From NCBI GenBank assembly GCA_026874595.1, contig CM049306.1, forward strand, positions 109,391,142 through 109,455,141: DNA of 64,000 bases, given 5' to 3'. Numbering within the stretch: position 1 is the stretch's first letter; every line of letters begins with the position of its first letter. This document shows, piece by piece, positions 1 through 12,600 of the stretch. Under the pieces are notes generated by a model, which saw only the letters and a list, made by a program, of their open reading frames with translations, was not told the DNA's origin and searched no databases. This stretch comes from Sipunculus nudus (Eukaryota > Annelida > Sipuncula > Golfingiida > Sipunculidae). Made by a program: the position numbers and the translations under genes.

Positions 1-34
1 AACATTGTCACTGTGCAGAAGTTTGGTAACTTAC

Positions 35-452
35 CGATGCCAGCTCCGACAATAATTCTGCCGACCAATAAAGAAGTCCGGTCCCCAGCAAGTCCAAGAC
101 ACAAGGACCCCGCGGTGAATATAACACTTGCTGTGATAATGACGGGTTTACGTCCAAGCCGATCATTCAGGAAACCTCCTATAATAGCAAATACAGCGGC
201 AGCAGCTATGGTCATACTCACAATTAACTCTTGCCATAAAGAATTTAAGACAAATTCCTCTCTCAGTAAAATCATGGCACCTGAAATGACGCCGGTGTCA
301 TAACCGAAAAGAAACCCCCCTATGGCTGAAAGTACTGTTAAAGCAAATACAAAACGGGGTGTAGAGGGTTTTGGGGATTCCAGTTGATCTAATAACATTG
401 GACCCTGCATTGTTGGCGTTAACGCTGTACTTTCTGAGGCTGGCTGAGTCAT
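35..452 (-). CDS. SLC2A13: First coding exon of an SLC2A13-like sugar/myo-inositol transporter (partial)
   Basis: The exon encodes the N-terminal 139 residues of a major facilitator superfamily sugar transporter, a plasma- or endomembrane protein that in the SLC2A13 (HMIT) branch co-transports protons and myo-inositol. The ATG is at 452-450. A hydrophilic N-terminus of about 33 residues is followed by a first membrane segment with GGFLFGYDTGVISGAM, the TM1 signature of this group. A second membrane segment ends in the loop motif NDRLGRKPV, the conserved D-R-x-G-R-K of sugar transporters. A third segment follows, and the exon stops in the start of TM4 (LLVGRIIVGAG). The exon ends in phase 1 at 35 with a good donor (GTAAGT on the minus strand), so the remaining exons lie left of the window. 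The family call is strong. The exact paralogue (HMIT versus another class III GLUT) is inferred from TM1 and the loop only. Confidence 0.88.
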
Positions 453-1971
453 ATTACTGCTGGGCCCAGGACCAGGAAACGCGGTTTCCGCAGCGTTTGA
501 CCGCCCTTTTGCCGTCGTTCCGTTTGTTCGGGCTTGGGAGCCCTTGGGTTTTAATCCTGAGACACGGCTCATTTTGCCGCCAATTCGGCAGTCCACAGTA
601 ACTGGGTATGTTAACAGACAGGCAGCAGGCTTTAGCAGACGAACGCAGCGAGTCCACTACCCGAGTGCTACGCGGTATCAGCTTCTCTCTGCTTACATCA
701 ATATCGTCTGCTTCCTAGAATTTCCCATGAGCCTTTGAGGGCGATGAAACGCGCCAATGAAAAGAGATCCTTACTTGCTGTTATAAAACGATCGCTATCT
801 AGCGCCAAAACTCACTTTCTGCACGTCAGTAATGTAAATCTCTTTTCAGCTTATACAGCTTTTTCAACGTGGAATAAACTGTAAACCGTGCAACCAGACG
901 GTATGCACTATGCAGTACCTAAAGATGACCCGCTGAAAATTTAATGCGTCTTCGCGTGCAACCACAGACAATGAATTAATGTCAATATATTTTTTCACTC
1001 TTCCCGGTAGGCAGCACTCTTGAGTAGACATGTATTCCATGATCTAGTCCAAACATTCCAGGGGCGGTTCCTTGATTTTGCGGGGGGGGGGGGGGGGCTA
1101 GTGGTTCCTCTCATAATCATATAAACATAACTTTTGATGTTCAAAATGTTATAATGGGTGAATTGTTGGATACACATCCTCTACATAATCCTTTGCACTG
1201 GCCAAACCCTTTTCGTTAACTTTAGAATAATGTTTAAAAAAAATAAAAGTTATGGAGGTGTTAGAGATATGGCCAGCACCACATTCAATCCCCTTTAAAT
1301 TTGTTGTCGTAGTTTCAATCTAACATTCAATAATTTGAAGACTGGAAACAATATATCTTTTACACTTCTTCACTTCATATACGTTCTGATAATTTTGTAA
1401 ATTATGAAATTATTGTAAATGGGTACAGATATGCAACTCATAATATTATCCCTAGGTAAGGTTACAATTGGAAAATCATGAACAAAGTTGAGAAAAAACG
1501 TGAATGCAGAATTTAAATCAGAAACTTAATATCATGTGTATTTTCGATTGGCAGTTTGTAGCGCGACGATTATATTTATTAAAGAGATATGTATGGCACG
1601 GTTCACCAACTCACCTTTCTGCTCGCCCCTTTTGGAAACTGACAATCAATAAAAGATTCCCCTAATACCAGTAAATAAAGGCGGTTTCCCTTGCCTTTTT
1701 ACACAGTAGTAAAGCATCGTTTAAATAAAGAATATTATGGTAATCCAGGTAAACTCTCAAATGTTTTGGATTGTTCTTTCTGGCTCTTCTCATAAGTCCG
1801 TCCATAACTTCTGAATGAGAAGAGCTGCTAACAGACGAATCAACTAACGTCGATAATTACATAATAAACCTTGATTTGTGGAGTTTCGATTAACTCGGTG
1901 AATAAAGACTTCCCTAAAGCAAGCAATAAGAATTGGGACTTCATTGTAAAAGATTAAATGATCTGGACATT
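453..1971. other. Gene-free upstream region of the transporter, probable promoter side
   Basis: This is the 5' flank of the minus-strand transporter exon. About 460-760 is richer in GC and CpG than its surroundings, as expected for a promoter or 5' UTR, but no TATA box or initiator can be assigned with confidence. A lone CAGGGGCGG end followed by a G homopolymer (1059-1097) resembles one end of the inverted-repeat element at 1972-3762. The rest is AT-rich with no supported gene. Confidence 0.4.
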
Positions 1972-3614
1972 CAGTGGCGGATCCAGAGGGGTAGCTTTGG
2001 GGGCTGAAGCCCCCCCCCCCCCCCCCCCAAGACTGAAACATTGTTATCATTTTTTATCAGAGAAGATTTTCTTTACATTATTTCCAGTTGCCGTCATACA
2101 AATATCACCCTTTCAACTGAAAAATCAAAGTTGAAAACCAAAGGAATCGTTAGGAGAAAAGCATGTCGACACTAGTATCAGGCATCTTTTTTATTCTCCC
2201 GCCGTTAGGAGAGAGGACTACTAAAATGGTCCGCGTCTGTCAGTCCTTCAATCCGTTCGTCCGTCCCGCATCATCACTGATGCCACACTTTCATAGTTAA
2301 ACATATGGCCGGGGACCATTGTGGCCCAAGGTCCTTGTTGTATTTTTAAATTATTAGTTGGGCATTTTCCAACATTGGTTATAGACGTTCAAAATTTCGA
2401 TCTTCATGATCTATCAACCGTGGCTCCCTCAAGCATTATTCATGGGATATGCCAGCTGTCCTTGGGCTTGGACATCTTGCTTGTGAACATGATTAAGCGT
2501 TAAAATAAAAAGCAAGCCTTATTCACCTGTCTTTATCCTAGGAATAAAGTAATGCATTTTAAATTCCAGACGTATATATAAAAGAGATCTGACGTTTGAA
2601 CGCATTAAAGCAAAAATTATAGACTAATGAAGCAACTGCACACGTTGAAAAGTAGTTCAAGCTATACCAGTTATTCAAAATAAACGCTGGTGAGTAATGC
2701 CTTAAATAAGTAGTTAGAAAATAATATTCAATCATGAGTTATTCGTTTGCCTTTTTCAATGATGTTTAATGCAACTAAAAATGTTTATGTGTATAGTTGT
2801 GTCTTTATTTTATGACTGATCAATTATTTGAGATAAATAATGAACAAAATGTTTACATCGTTGGGCACTTGTGCTCACACCTCATGTTCATCTCTATATG
2901 ATACCTAAAAAAGAGATTATCAATACATGTATACCCGAGACATATTTATTTGTTAATCGGTTGATAGAAAAAAATAATGTCCAGATCATTTATTCTTTTA
3001 CTATGAATTCCCCAATTAATATTGCTTGCTCCAGTGAAGTTTTTATTTTTTTTTATTTGAGTTAATTATTCCTCTAAGAAGCAATATAATTCTCGCTATA
3101 AACTGTAAATTCACAAAATATAAAATACACATAATATGAATTGTCTGACTTTAAAGTCTGCATTTACGTGTAGTCTCAACTTCGTTAATGATTTTCCAGT
3201 TGTATACTGTCTCCGGAAAATATTATGTTGCACATCTGTTCCCATTTACAACAATTTCACAATTTACAAATTGTCAGATCGTATATGAAGTGGGAAAATG
3301 AAAAAGGTATATTTTGATATCTATAGCCTAGGAGTTATGTTTTGTTAGTTTCCAGTCTGCAACTTATTTAATGTTAGACCGAAACTACGACTACATGTTT
3401 ACAAGAGATTGAATGTGGCACTGGCCATTCGGTACCTCTTTCTCTCATCCATCAATAACAGTTGATTTTTTAAAATAATTATTCTGAAGTTTATGAACAG
3501 AAAAAGGGCAGTTTTTAGTTTTTAAAAGGGCAACGAATTCAGTTTTTTTTCATAGGTACAAAGTGACTTAAATTCAAATAACGTATCCAACGATTGACCG
3601 ATTATAACCTTTTG

Positions 3615-3662
<48 letters not shown>

Positions 3663-3762
3663 AGATAAATGTCTATGGCAAGTACCTGCGCCAATATATA
3701 TATTATGCAAAGTATCTACTAGCCCCCCCCCCCCCACTTGCAAAATCCTGGATCCGCCCCTG
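1972..3762. mobile_element. Terminal-inverted-repeat DNA element with 5-bp target duplication
   Basis: The left end reads CAGTGGCGGATCCAG and the right end reads CTGGATCCGCCCCTG, forming a 15-bp inverted repeat with one mismatch. Both ends continue inward into G/C homopolymers (2010-2028 and 3722-3735). The element is flanked on both sides by the direct repeat ACATT (1967-1971 and 3763-3767), the expected target-site duplication. No transposase frame is visible, so it is non-autonomous. The superfamily is not certain: CAGGGGCGGATCC-type ends occur in several cut-and-paste families, and a 5-bp duplication is not the usual 8 bp of hAT. It contains an AT dinucleotide tract at about 3617-3657. 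Confidence 0.65.
3617..3657. repeat. (AT)n microsatellite
   Basis: An uninterrupted alternating AT tract of about 40 bases inside the inverted-repeat element. Confidence 0.95.
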
Positions 3763-3767
3763 ACATT

Positions 3768-6700
3768 GATTTTTTTCCTATCAACCGATTTATAAATAAA
3801 AAATAAGACTTGGGTATATAATTAATCTCTTTTTAAAGGAATCATATAGAGATGAACATGATAAGAGAGCTTATTTATTCTAAAAAAATTACCAATGACC
3901 AGTCATATAATGACACAAATACATATAAATACATTTAAAAAAAACATTGAACAGGGCAAAGGAATAACTCATTATTCGATATCATTCTCGAGCTATACTC
4001 TTGCTTATTTTTAAGATATTGCTTGCTAGCGTTTATTTTCGACAACTTTTTCAAACGTGAGGTCTCTTTTATGTATACGTCTGAATTATAAAACGCATTA
4101 CTTTCGTTTGCATGTTCCTGCATTGACCTTTACAAATTTGTTTTTAAATCTATACGTTTGTAATCGATAAAAAAAAATCTTCCATAAAACGAGGCTGTTC
4201 TTATTACATATTGTAGGTTTTACTAGTTTCTTGTACCGTTTTGTACAGCTTATCCTTTAAACAAATAATTTTTAGGACAAATAATTTTACAACATTTTGC
4301 CCTTTGAGAATTCCAGTTGATATATTGTACAGCCCACAATACATGTAATTTGTGACGAAGCAATAAATTTTCAATGAAAATCATAAAAATCAAAGACCAT
4401 GTATGTATATTAACACTCTATTTATTATTTCATAAGTGAACTATAATGTATTAACGTTTTGTTTAAAAGAATAAATAGTTTTCATGTCTATGATAAATAG
4501 GGTGAAAAGGCTCGTTTTCAAATATCTTATTTTTTTCCTTTCTACGGAATACCATGTGTATACGACTGTAGCAGACATGCACAGCCTCAGTGCTCCTAAA
4601 AGGGATGCCTTTTAATCATTGATACACCGAACACAATATATACAAAGGTGGGTCACTCTAAAGTATTAATCTTAACTGTGAAAAGTCCTCATAGTCATTA
4701 TAAGATCTTTTGCTTTCCCTAAGGGATATGACATATGATTTTGTGAATTTGCAGTCAAGGAAGAATTAGAATTCTGGATTACCTAGAATTTTCCTGTCGA
4801 AATTGTCACAGGAGGTAGTTTACCTTGCATGTGGCTGCGTAGGTTGCCAATGTGTACCGTTTACCATGATCCAACCGAGACTGAACTGTCCTCTTTCCCC
4901 TACACTATATACTCCCTGCACATGGTACATAACACAATCATAAAAAGTTTAACATAACAAGTACATCCATCAGAAACGTATAAGTAACCAAGCACTGACC
5001 AAATCATTTTAGTCTAACGGGCACATTATTAAGAACGCATCTATATTAGGTTCCAAAGAGCGTTGTAGACAATAAACCCTAACGAGCTCGAATCATCGAG
5101 TCCATACATAGACAGTGATTCCTGACCTATAACGCCGTAGTCCAGTGTCCTATAACGAAGTATACATTTATAGCATGGTGATTCTTGCCTTTAAGGCCTC
5201 ATGCCGCAGTGCATTGATTAATGCGCTATAATAACATAAAACAGTACAAAAAGACAAAAAGTATTAGTCTACAGCGGCGTCCCCCAGTTTCCTCTGCAAA
5301 GGTTTACGTTGCAGCTTCAATTGAAAGTATCAGGACGGTTCACTTGAACTTAAAAGTTTGGCCTAATCCCACATGCACACTTCTGGCCTCGAGCGATGTA
5401 TAGATACTAACTCACATTAACACAGTTTCTTCATCATATTTATAATGACCAAACAAATGAAAATATGATGAAAAAATCCAGTTGGTTTAAAAATGCTGCA
5501 AAAATGTTTGTTAATGCACCATGCACCCTTTTTCACTCTTATATCACAAGTTTTTCCTTTTCTCTAGAGTGGTCATGAGCTGAACATAAAATGCATGCAC
5601 CAAAGGTCTAATCTTATCGAATTAATAATGTCATACATGACAATATGTGAACAAAGAAAGAGTCATTCCTAACTCAAACTAAAGCAAAAGGTTCATAAAT
5701 TATTGTTACATCAGATGGTAATCTGGTTTTACTTAATATGTTACACCTTTATACGCTATGGCCTAATAGGTAAAAACTGCCAAAGATGAGGAAATAAAAC
5801 AAAAACTTGATCGAGTGGAACCTAACATGAAGAAAAATTTACCAACCAAAAGAAATCGACCATATGTGCCCACAGGGAACGATAAACATGCCCGATGTCG
5901 TAGCCTGGAAGGCTTTGTCCATAGAGGACATGTATATGTATCTGTACATTATCATGTGGTTCATGGTATATAATATACCGTTACTATCAAATAAAAAATG
6001 CTACCCTCCCACTGACTCATCTATTGTTTGAATGTAAAGGTCATAAAACAGAGCTGATGTGAAAGGTTATAAAAACGAGGCTGCCATGTCCTGTTTCAGA
6101 CACACGATATACTTACACACGAGATGCATAGGTCGGGCGACCACAAACCACAAGCTCTTTTTGTATAAAGGCTGAGGCGGATACAAGGTTAAATTAGGGG
6201 CAGCCCCTGAAAAGTCTCCATGCAGGAATTCTGGAATCGACTCTCACCGCGGGGAACGACCCCGGGTGAAATATAAGCCACTGATAAAAACATATATGAT
6301 CAGTTATACGGGCTCAACGGGCCTTAAAGACATATTATAATAATGACGATTTGATCCGTGCTTGTGAAACATTATGATTCGGTCAAAAAAAGAAAACTAA
6401 CTCTATATATAAAATTACCATTTAGCTTTATGTTGATGCAATGAAACACTGATTTGCATCCAAGGGAGAGAAACCATTAACTGGAGTCAGTTGAAATTGT
6501 GTAAAGGGAACGTTTCTCTATTATCAGCATCTGTCTGTCAGACTTCTTTTGGAAGGATTCCAATTATGTGTCGAGAAGAACTGTCTGTCTTATTGCACAG
6601 AAGACTTCTTAAAAAATGGGGTTGATTTTGATCTGAACGAGGACACAGCAGTATTTAACGAGCGGTGGAGATAGGGATCGTATGAATCTATAAAATATTC

Positions 6701-8433
6701 AAGGCAAATGCTTTAACTTTTTGTTGGTTTCTGAAGCAAGAATATTTCTTAAAATTTTGTTCTTGAATTGCATGATAATGAATGGAAATGGAATACAATC
6801 GCACATCAAGAGAAGGGCACCTCCAATACCCATCCCCCGGCGTTACAACCCCGACAGCTTCCTTTTAATAATTCTTGATCTGCCGCTGGATAGAGTCACT
6901 TTTTTCTTGATCGTTGGTGATTGGATTCGCGGCCTCCAAATGGTTTCCAGTTTAAAATGAGACGACAGCGGTATACAGTCCTGTATAGGTTTATGATTGC
7001 GGTTTTAATTTCGTGGTTCGTCTTTCAGATGAGACGATAACCATATTCATGTACCGTCCCGTGGGTCAGAAGATGGAATGATATGCCAGCCAGATGACTT
7101 GTGCGTGAGTTAGATTATAGTGAGGAAGATTGCGCAGAAGTGTGTGCCTGGATCCAGCAGCAACACAATTAAGATAAATATGTTTACAAACTATAAACTG
7201 TATATTGAGAGGAGAACGACGGTTACGTCCAGAGCACGGCTATTTCTTATGTTTTCATGTGGACCGTAATAATAAATTGGCTAAATTCTCCACAGCAACA
7301 TCAGCAAAAAAAGCAACAAAACATCTAATCAAGATTATTGTATATCTAATAAGTTGTGAGAAGAAGCAGAGATTCAAAACCTTTCAGCTTGTTCTGTTTC
7401 TGAAAATAATTGAATGTTGTATTATTAATGACAACTAATAATGTTTGCCTGATATCTGTTGGATAACATATATTGTTCACTTTGTTCGTAGACTTTAAAT
7501 CAACGTGAATGTTGGAATGTCATTTTGTGTTTGTCGGTGCGGATATATATCTATCTCAGATGACCTATAAGTTTGTTTAAATTATATTATATTTTTATTG
7601 ATATTGAATTTCATCAATATTAATTTAGAAAAAACGGAGCAATAGACCCAGATACCTAAAGACAACATGCATGGTTAGTTTTGCTCCAACCTTACTATAA
7701 TATTATAAACGCTGCCTGTCATAGTAAACCATAGACTGGACGAGTCGGTATTTTTTTGTCGCGCGAGCAGCACCTAAGACCACCTGTGTTAGTTGTAGAT
7801 CCTGTCATCTGGCGGCACATTATACGGCTAAAGACCACTGGTCGTACCTCCACTTGTTAAAGGCTGTTATAGTGAATCAAAGAGGGGTAGTCGGTGCCAC
7901 CGATCAGAGCCTGGCTGACTTGAGGCCGACTTGGGTCTTCAATGAGGCCCTTTCGGGATTTCCTCTAAAACTCAGATTGGTCATTTTGTTACCTTACCCT
8001 TTTACTGGATACCCGTTTGCCCTCATTGTAGAGGAAAATTTGCTATATATGGATTAAATTTATTTTCATTATTATTGTACCAAAGGAATTCATTCTTTAT
8101 TATGTTCTCTGTGCATTTCTTCCGGTCTTCAATTTTGACATGCTAATATACAGTTCAGGGATTCACGGGAGAGGCCATGAGTTTGAGAAAGCTCATATAT
8201 TCCTGGCTCAGTGTCGTCTATCGAGGCATGTTTTATTTTAAATATTTCTGTGTTCAGTAACATTATGATCAGGCTGGTAGGTCTCAACAAAACGCAGTAT
8301 GGTAAACATAGTATTACATATGTAACTAAAATATATTCTATATTGACCTACACGACGCCAGGTTTCAAGAATGGTTTTACTATCTTTTATATTTGAATAC
8401 ACTTCGGGGTCAATATGTTAACCCGGCCTAGTT
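3768..8433. other. AT-rich gene-free stretch
   Basis: No convincing exon, RNA gene or array was found. Short frames here lack family resemblance. At 6170-6230 a GAGGCGGATACAAGG-like segment followed by AGGGGCAGCCCCTG looks like a remnant of the CAGGGGCGGATCC-type elements. One short exon-like patch at about 4805-4925 on the minus strand was considered and not accepted. Confidence 0.5.
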
Positions 8434-8833
8434 AAGCTGTGTTTCCAATCATCCGTAAATCTCGTACGTCTCGTACGCAAAAAATCGGATCCCTCTTTTT
8501 AAGATGAACTGTTCCATATGTACGTTTTAACGTGCTCCGCATGCGTATCTGCAAAAACGGACAGCATCGAAACGGATCGGTGAGCGATTCATCCGTTTTG
8601 CGGATGGCAAAAATGCCTACATTTCCCAACAGTGCCCCGGCGCCAGATGTGATGAGACATATTGACCTTCTTACTGCCTGTCGTCCTTGCAGTTTCAAAA
8701 GAGGCACGTGAAAGGGTATCCGCAAGAAAAACGTACGTACTTATGGAAACAGTTTTGACGGACTGCGCACTAGGGAGCGTACGTACGTCTTTTGCGGATA
8801 CGATTTTTACGGATACATGGAAACACAGCTTTA
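8434..8833. mobile_element. MITE-like element with ~27-bp terminal inverted repeats
   Basis: The left end (from 8434, AAGCTGTGTTTCC then ATCCGTAAA) is mirrored at the right end (8806-8833), whose reverse complement reads AAAGCTGTGTTTCC then ATCCGTAAA. The subterminal parts also mirror each other (CGTACG-rich, TTGCGGAT). About 400 bp with no coding capacity, consistent with a miniature inverted-repeat element. Confidence 0.65.
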
Positions 8834-9192
8834 GGGTGATTTTCCATGTACGCGTTTTCCAAGCGTTTGCCGCGCGGCGAAAATCCAACAAGTTTAAAGT
8901 CATGTTTTATTTCCATGTATGCGATTGCCGCGCGGCAAACGCACGCGTCAGTTTGGAATCCAGCAATGCTGGATTTCTGCGTTTGCCGCGCGGCAAACGC
9001 ATGGGAATTCCGCCTAAATAACGTCGAATGTGGGGTTTCCTCGTACTCGTATGTTTAAGTCCGTTCAGATGAGTCAGGAAGGCATGCGATTGCCGCGCGG
9101 CAAACGCATAATAAAACGCTCACATGGAAAAAACGCAAACGCATGCGTTTGACGCGCAGCAGTTTCTGTCGCCCACATGGAAAAGCAGCCTT
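8832..9192. mobile_element. Second MITE-like element with repeated GC-rich palindromes, abutting the first
   Basis: The left end TTAGGGTGATTTTCCATG is mirrored by the right end, whose reverse complement is CTAAGGCTGCTTTTCCATG. Inside are at least four copies of a palindrome centred on TTGCCGCGCGGCAA (about 8867, 8928, 8984 and 9091). The copy at 8979-9002 is a perfect 24-bp palindrome. It lies directly against the preceding element, sharing its last TTA. Non-coding, about 360 bp. Confidence 0.6.
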
Positions 9193-9201
9193 AGAGTAAC
9201 A

Positions 9202-9645
9202 TTAATCTGACCTGTACCTGCACGGTCTTCTGACTCTTACAAGAAGCTCTTTATCTTCCAGTAACTGACCCTTGAAGCTTATACAAGGAGAGCTCACATG
9301 GACATCCGTTTTCCTTAATGCCTTTTTATGGATTATTCGATCATCTTGTTTCCAAGTTCCGGAGCCTGACCATGTTTTGCGAATTCTATATTCATTATCG
9401 TTGACTTCAAAGCTTGGAATATCTTTAGAATCTCAGGTCACCGTGTCCCAGGTCGATGACGAGGTGGCAGCGCTTCTCCAGAATGTCTTGAATATTGTAT
9501 GTGACTATTGTTTGGTTCTCCGTTCCCTTCAGGTCCGTAATATGTCCTTTTTTTTTCAGTATATTCACGTGCTAGCTTTGCCATGTCATGAGGCATGTCG
9601 TGCAAAGTCTCTGCAAGCCTTTGAAGCCTCCTTGGGATTCATGTT
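9202..9645 (-). pseudogene. Possible decayed coding segment, unrecognised
   Basis: Reading the minus strand from about 9645 downwards, three successive open stretches in different frames have protein-like composition: one around AKLAREYTEKKRTYYG, one around TIVTYNIQDILEKRCHLV, and one of about 76 codons starting near 9430 that contains NDNEYRIRKTWSGSG and ends at a TAA at 9202-9204. A nine-A run at the first frame change and a TGA at the second would fit frameshift decay. I do not recognise a family. It could be chance open frames in AT-rich DNA, or a broken transposon or cellular gene. Confidence 0.25.
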
Positions 9646-12600
9646 GCCCTTAAATAAAACCATATTAATCTTTTTTTCTTTCGGATTATTGACTATTGGT
9701 AATTTTTTAATAATTTAACACGAAAATATTCTTTTGAAAAAAAAGAATGTTTTATACAGATGATAGATTTCGCCTGTTGGTAAGAATTGTTTCCGACGTC
9801 TTAGATTTCTTTCTTTCTGCATGTAATATTTTCCAATATGTTTATAATTTACCAGTTAATGGGAGTAGTTTCATGTCGTCAGGAACGTTTACAATGTTTT
9901 ACAGCCTGTTATTTCACAAGTTACACAGTAAAGCTTCAAGTGTCGGATATCCCTGAATACATTTTAAAGTACTGGTTTTAAAGAAACAAATCGAGTGTTT
10001 CCTTTTTGCCTTGTAGTTTTAACTGTGATATAACTTCGAAACATATTCCCATAGGTTGCTTGATTTTCTTTTTTTGGGTAAAGTTAAACGTATCTTTACA
10101 ATTTTATTAAGGCTTAAGTAATCTAAGATATTTTTAAGTCCTTTTTAGTGCTTTTGCAGGCCTGCTTGGTCTGCTCATCACTGATTCTCAAGCAGAGCGC
10201 GGTAGTAATGAGGTTATGGTAGACTAGAAGGTTGATTAGTGGACGTTCTTTCTTTCCGGCTTATCAGTGTCATCAACATGCAGCATAACAATTATACCTC
10301 TCCCCCTGATCCTGACAGTGTCTATTGATGTGGTCTTCAGGGGCATCAGTCTTGCTTGTAGCGGAGGATCGTGGGAGACAGCCCTGTCCCACTCAAACAG
10401 TGGTGCGGCGTCTCCTGGCTCTCAGCTGTCACCAGGAACAATACTCCTGGCTACCACAAAGCTGGGTCTACTACAAAAACATCATCGTGAACTACAAAAG
10501 GTTGGGTTAAAAAAAAACTTTCTGTAGCACAAAAAAGACGTTGCACTGAGTTCTAGAAGTACTCACATTCAGTCCACTTTACAGCTTTTCGACAATGAAG
10601 CACCAAAGAAATGGCGCAACAAAAGGTGTAGAATGGTATATACCCCCTCCCCTCCCCCCCCCCCCCCCCACTAATATCTACCAGCCAATATTTAGTATTT
10701 ACAAGGGATAGGCCCACCATGACGCCAGTCGGGGGATATATGGAAGGACAGCCCATTTTCACGCAGGGGGGAAAATGTTTATATATTTACTACATGTAGG
10801 CAAATTTCAGTCACTTTAAAAAATTACGTTTTTTTTTTTTAAACAAATCTGTGGTACTTTTTTTTATTTGTGTAAGCATGCCAGGAATAAAACACCAACA
10901 TAAAAAAAATAAAAAAAATATATAATATACATGATACGTCTTAATAATCGTCTCTTTCATGCTATTTTTAATGAATAAAGAGGATTAAAAAAATTGTCAT
11001 GAGCACTATATAACAATATTCAGGTTATTGTAAGATACGGGTCTGTCGGAGAGGGGATTAACAAGGAGCATTCTCCTTTCTCATTCTCTGCTTGAAAGTT
11101 CATAAATAAATAATTATATTTTCAAACATGAATGAACTCTCATGAAAGAAATAAAACTGGAAAGAATTAATGACATTTTATATAATTATTAGGTCACGAA
11201 ATTTATCGGACATGTGACTTTTATTTGTGAGTGAAATATCCTTTTTTATTGTTTTGTTATTGTAAGAACCGCTTTGTGTCGTATTTTGAATTTCTGTACA
11301 CTTTAAACTGCGAGCCATAGCATGGCGACATCTCCGTTGCATACTTTATACCCACTTAATATGTATTTCTCATATTAAGTTCAACAAAAAAACTTTCCAG
11401 TGAATAAAAGAGATCTTGTGGACGGATTGACGATGCATGGGCCATGGAACAATTACCAATATTATCGATTACTAAGGGCGATTAAGAATAATAATCCGGC
11501 CAAATTAAATAATTTTTATGTCTCTAAATTTTCTAAGTGAATGTAAACGGAAGGTGTGGAAGGATGGATCATGGCAAAGGAAGAAGGATCGGTATTTTAC
11601 TGGACAAATTTGTTTAAGAACCTTGACTTCGGCGAAGATATGATCTCTGTGACTTCTCTAATGGGTATATTGTGCTGAATTCCTTTCATTTTCGATCCCC
11701 TGTGGTTGTTTAAGTTTGAGCTTTCCAACCTGTCGTCAACACAAGCTACCATTTCTGATGTTTTATACATACCAGACCACGCACTCTGCTTTCCACTGTT
11801 ACTTTTACAGGGATAAAGATGACTCACAATAACAAGAATGCTGTGTTGATAAGGAGTATTGTGGACCTCATATTTGGCTTGGAGTAATTTTCAAATTATA
11901 TCCTGAAGGCATTAATTATCTTATATGTAAACAAACACTGAAATTTGCGGTGTTTTTAGCTTTTTAGTTGGATTTTGAAACGCTTTATTCACTGTATAGA
12001 AGGATACCTCATTTCCATGAGGGATATTTTATCTATCAGACGTCACTTAGCTGTAGCAGAGTTCAGTCCTTCTAAGGGGGCGTCTGACATATTTTGACTT
12101 TGACATTGTGAAGATAATAAATAACCCCCTTTTTATGACGCTGATTTGTTGGCGTCCATCACAAGGAGATACTCCCACGTCATCAAGGGAATTAAATGCA
12201 AAATCTCCACAAGGAGAGGCCTTGTCCCAGGTATATATTATAAACGGCTTTCCTTGTCTAATTTTTCGACATTCTCGGTCTTATAATATTACATTCACGG
12301 TCTGATATAACTATAAAATCCCTGTCAAATTTTACGGCGATCTCTTCAGATGTTCACCCCATTATCGTAAAATGTATATTTTTGCATCTGATATATAGTA
12401 TTTTCTTTCCTTAACATTCTTCATGGTTATTTTTGTGACTCTTGGCTTTTATTTCATTAAACCGATAACCCCTTTGCTATTCCTGTAGTAGTTGTTTATG
12501 TCTATCGGGGATTATAAGTGTCCCTTGGAATATTTTTCAGCTCAGTCTGGATACATTGTGGTCTAATTGATTCAGTCTCGTCTAAATGGCGTCACGAAAA

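Noticed and set aside
13-738. Plus-strand frames overlapping the transporter exon and promoter side
   Set aside because: Opposite strand to the clear MFS exon with its start, motifs and donor.
4805-4925. Exon-like patch on the minus strand with CAAG|GTAAAC donor and ~31 open codons
   Set aside because: No partner exon, no recognised protein, and short open stretches with such donors are expected by chance.
6170-6260. Possible tRNA-like or additional inverted-repeat element
   Set aside because: No cloverleaf with an anticodon stem could be drawn, and only one end of the CAGGGGCGGATCC type is present.
9272-9718. 148-codon plus-strand frame, longest on that strand
   Set aside because: No domain resemblance, hydrophobic composition typical of T-rich DNA, and lies opposite a more protein-like minus-strand patch.
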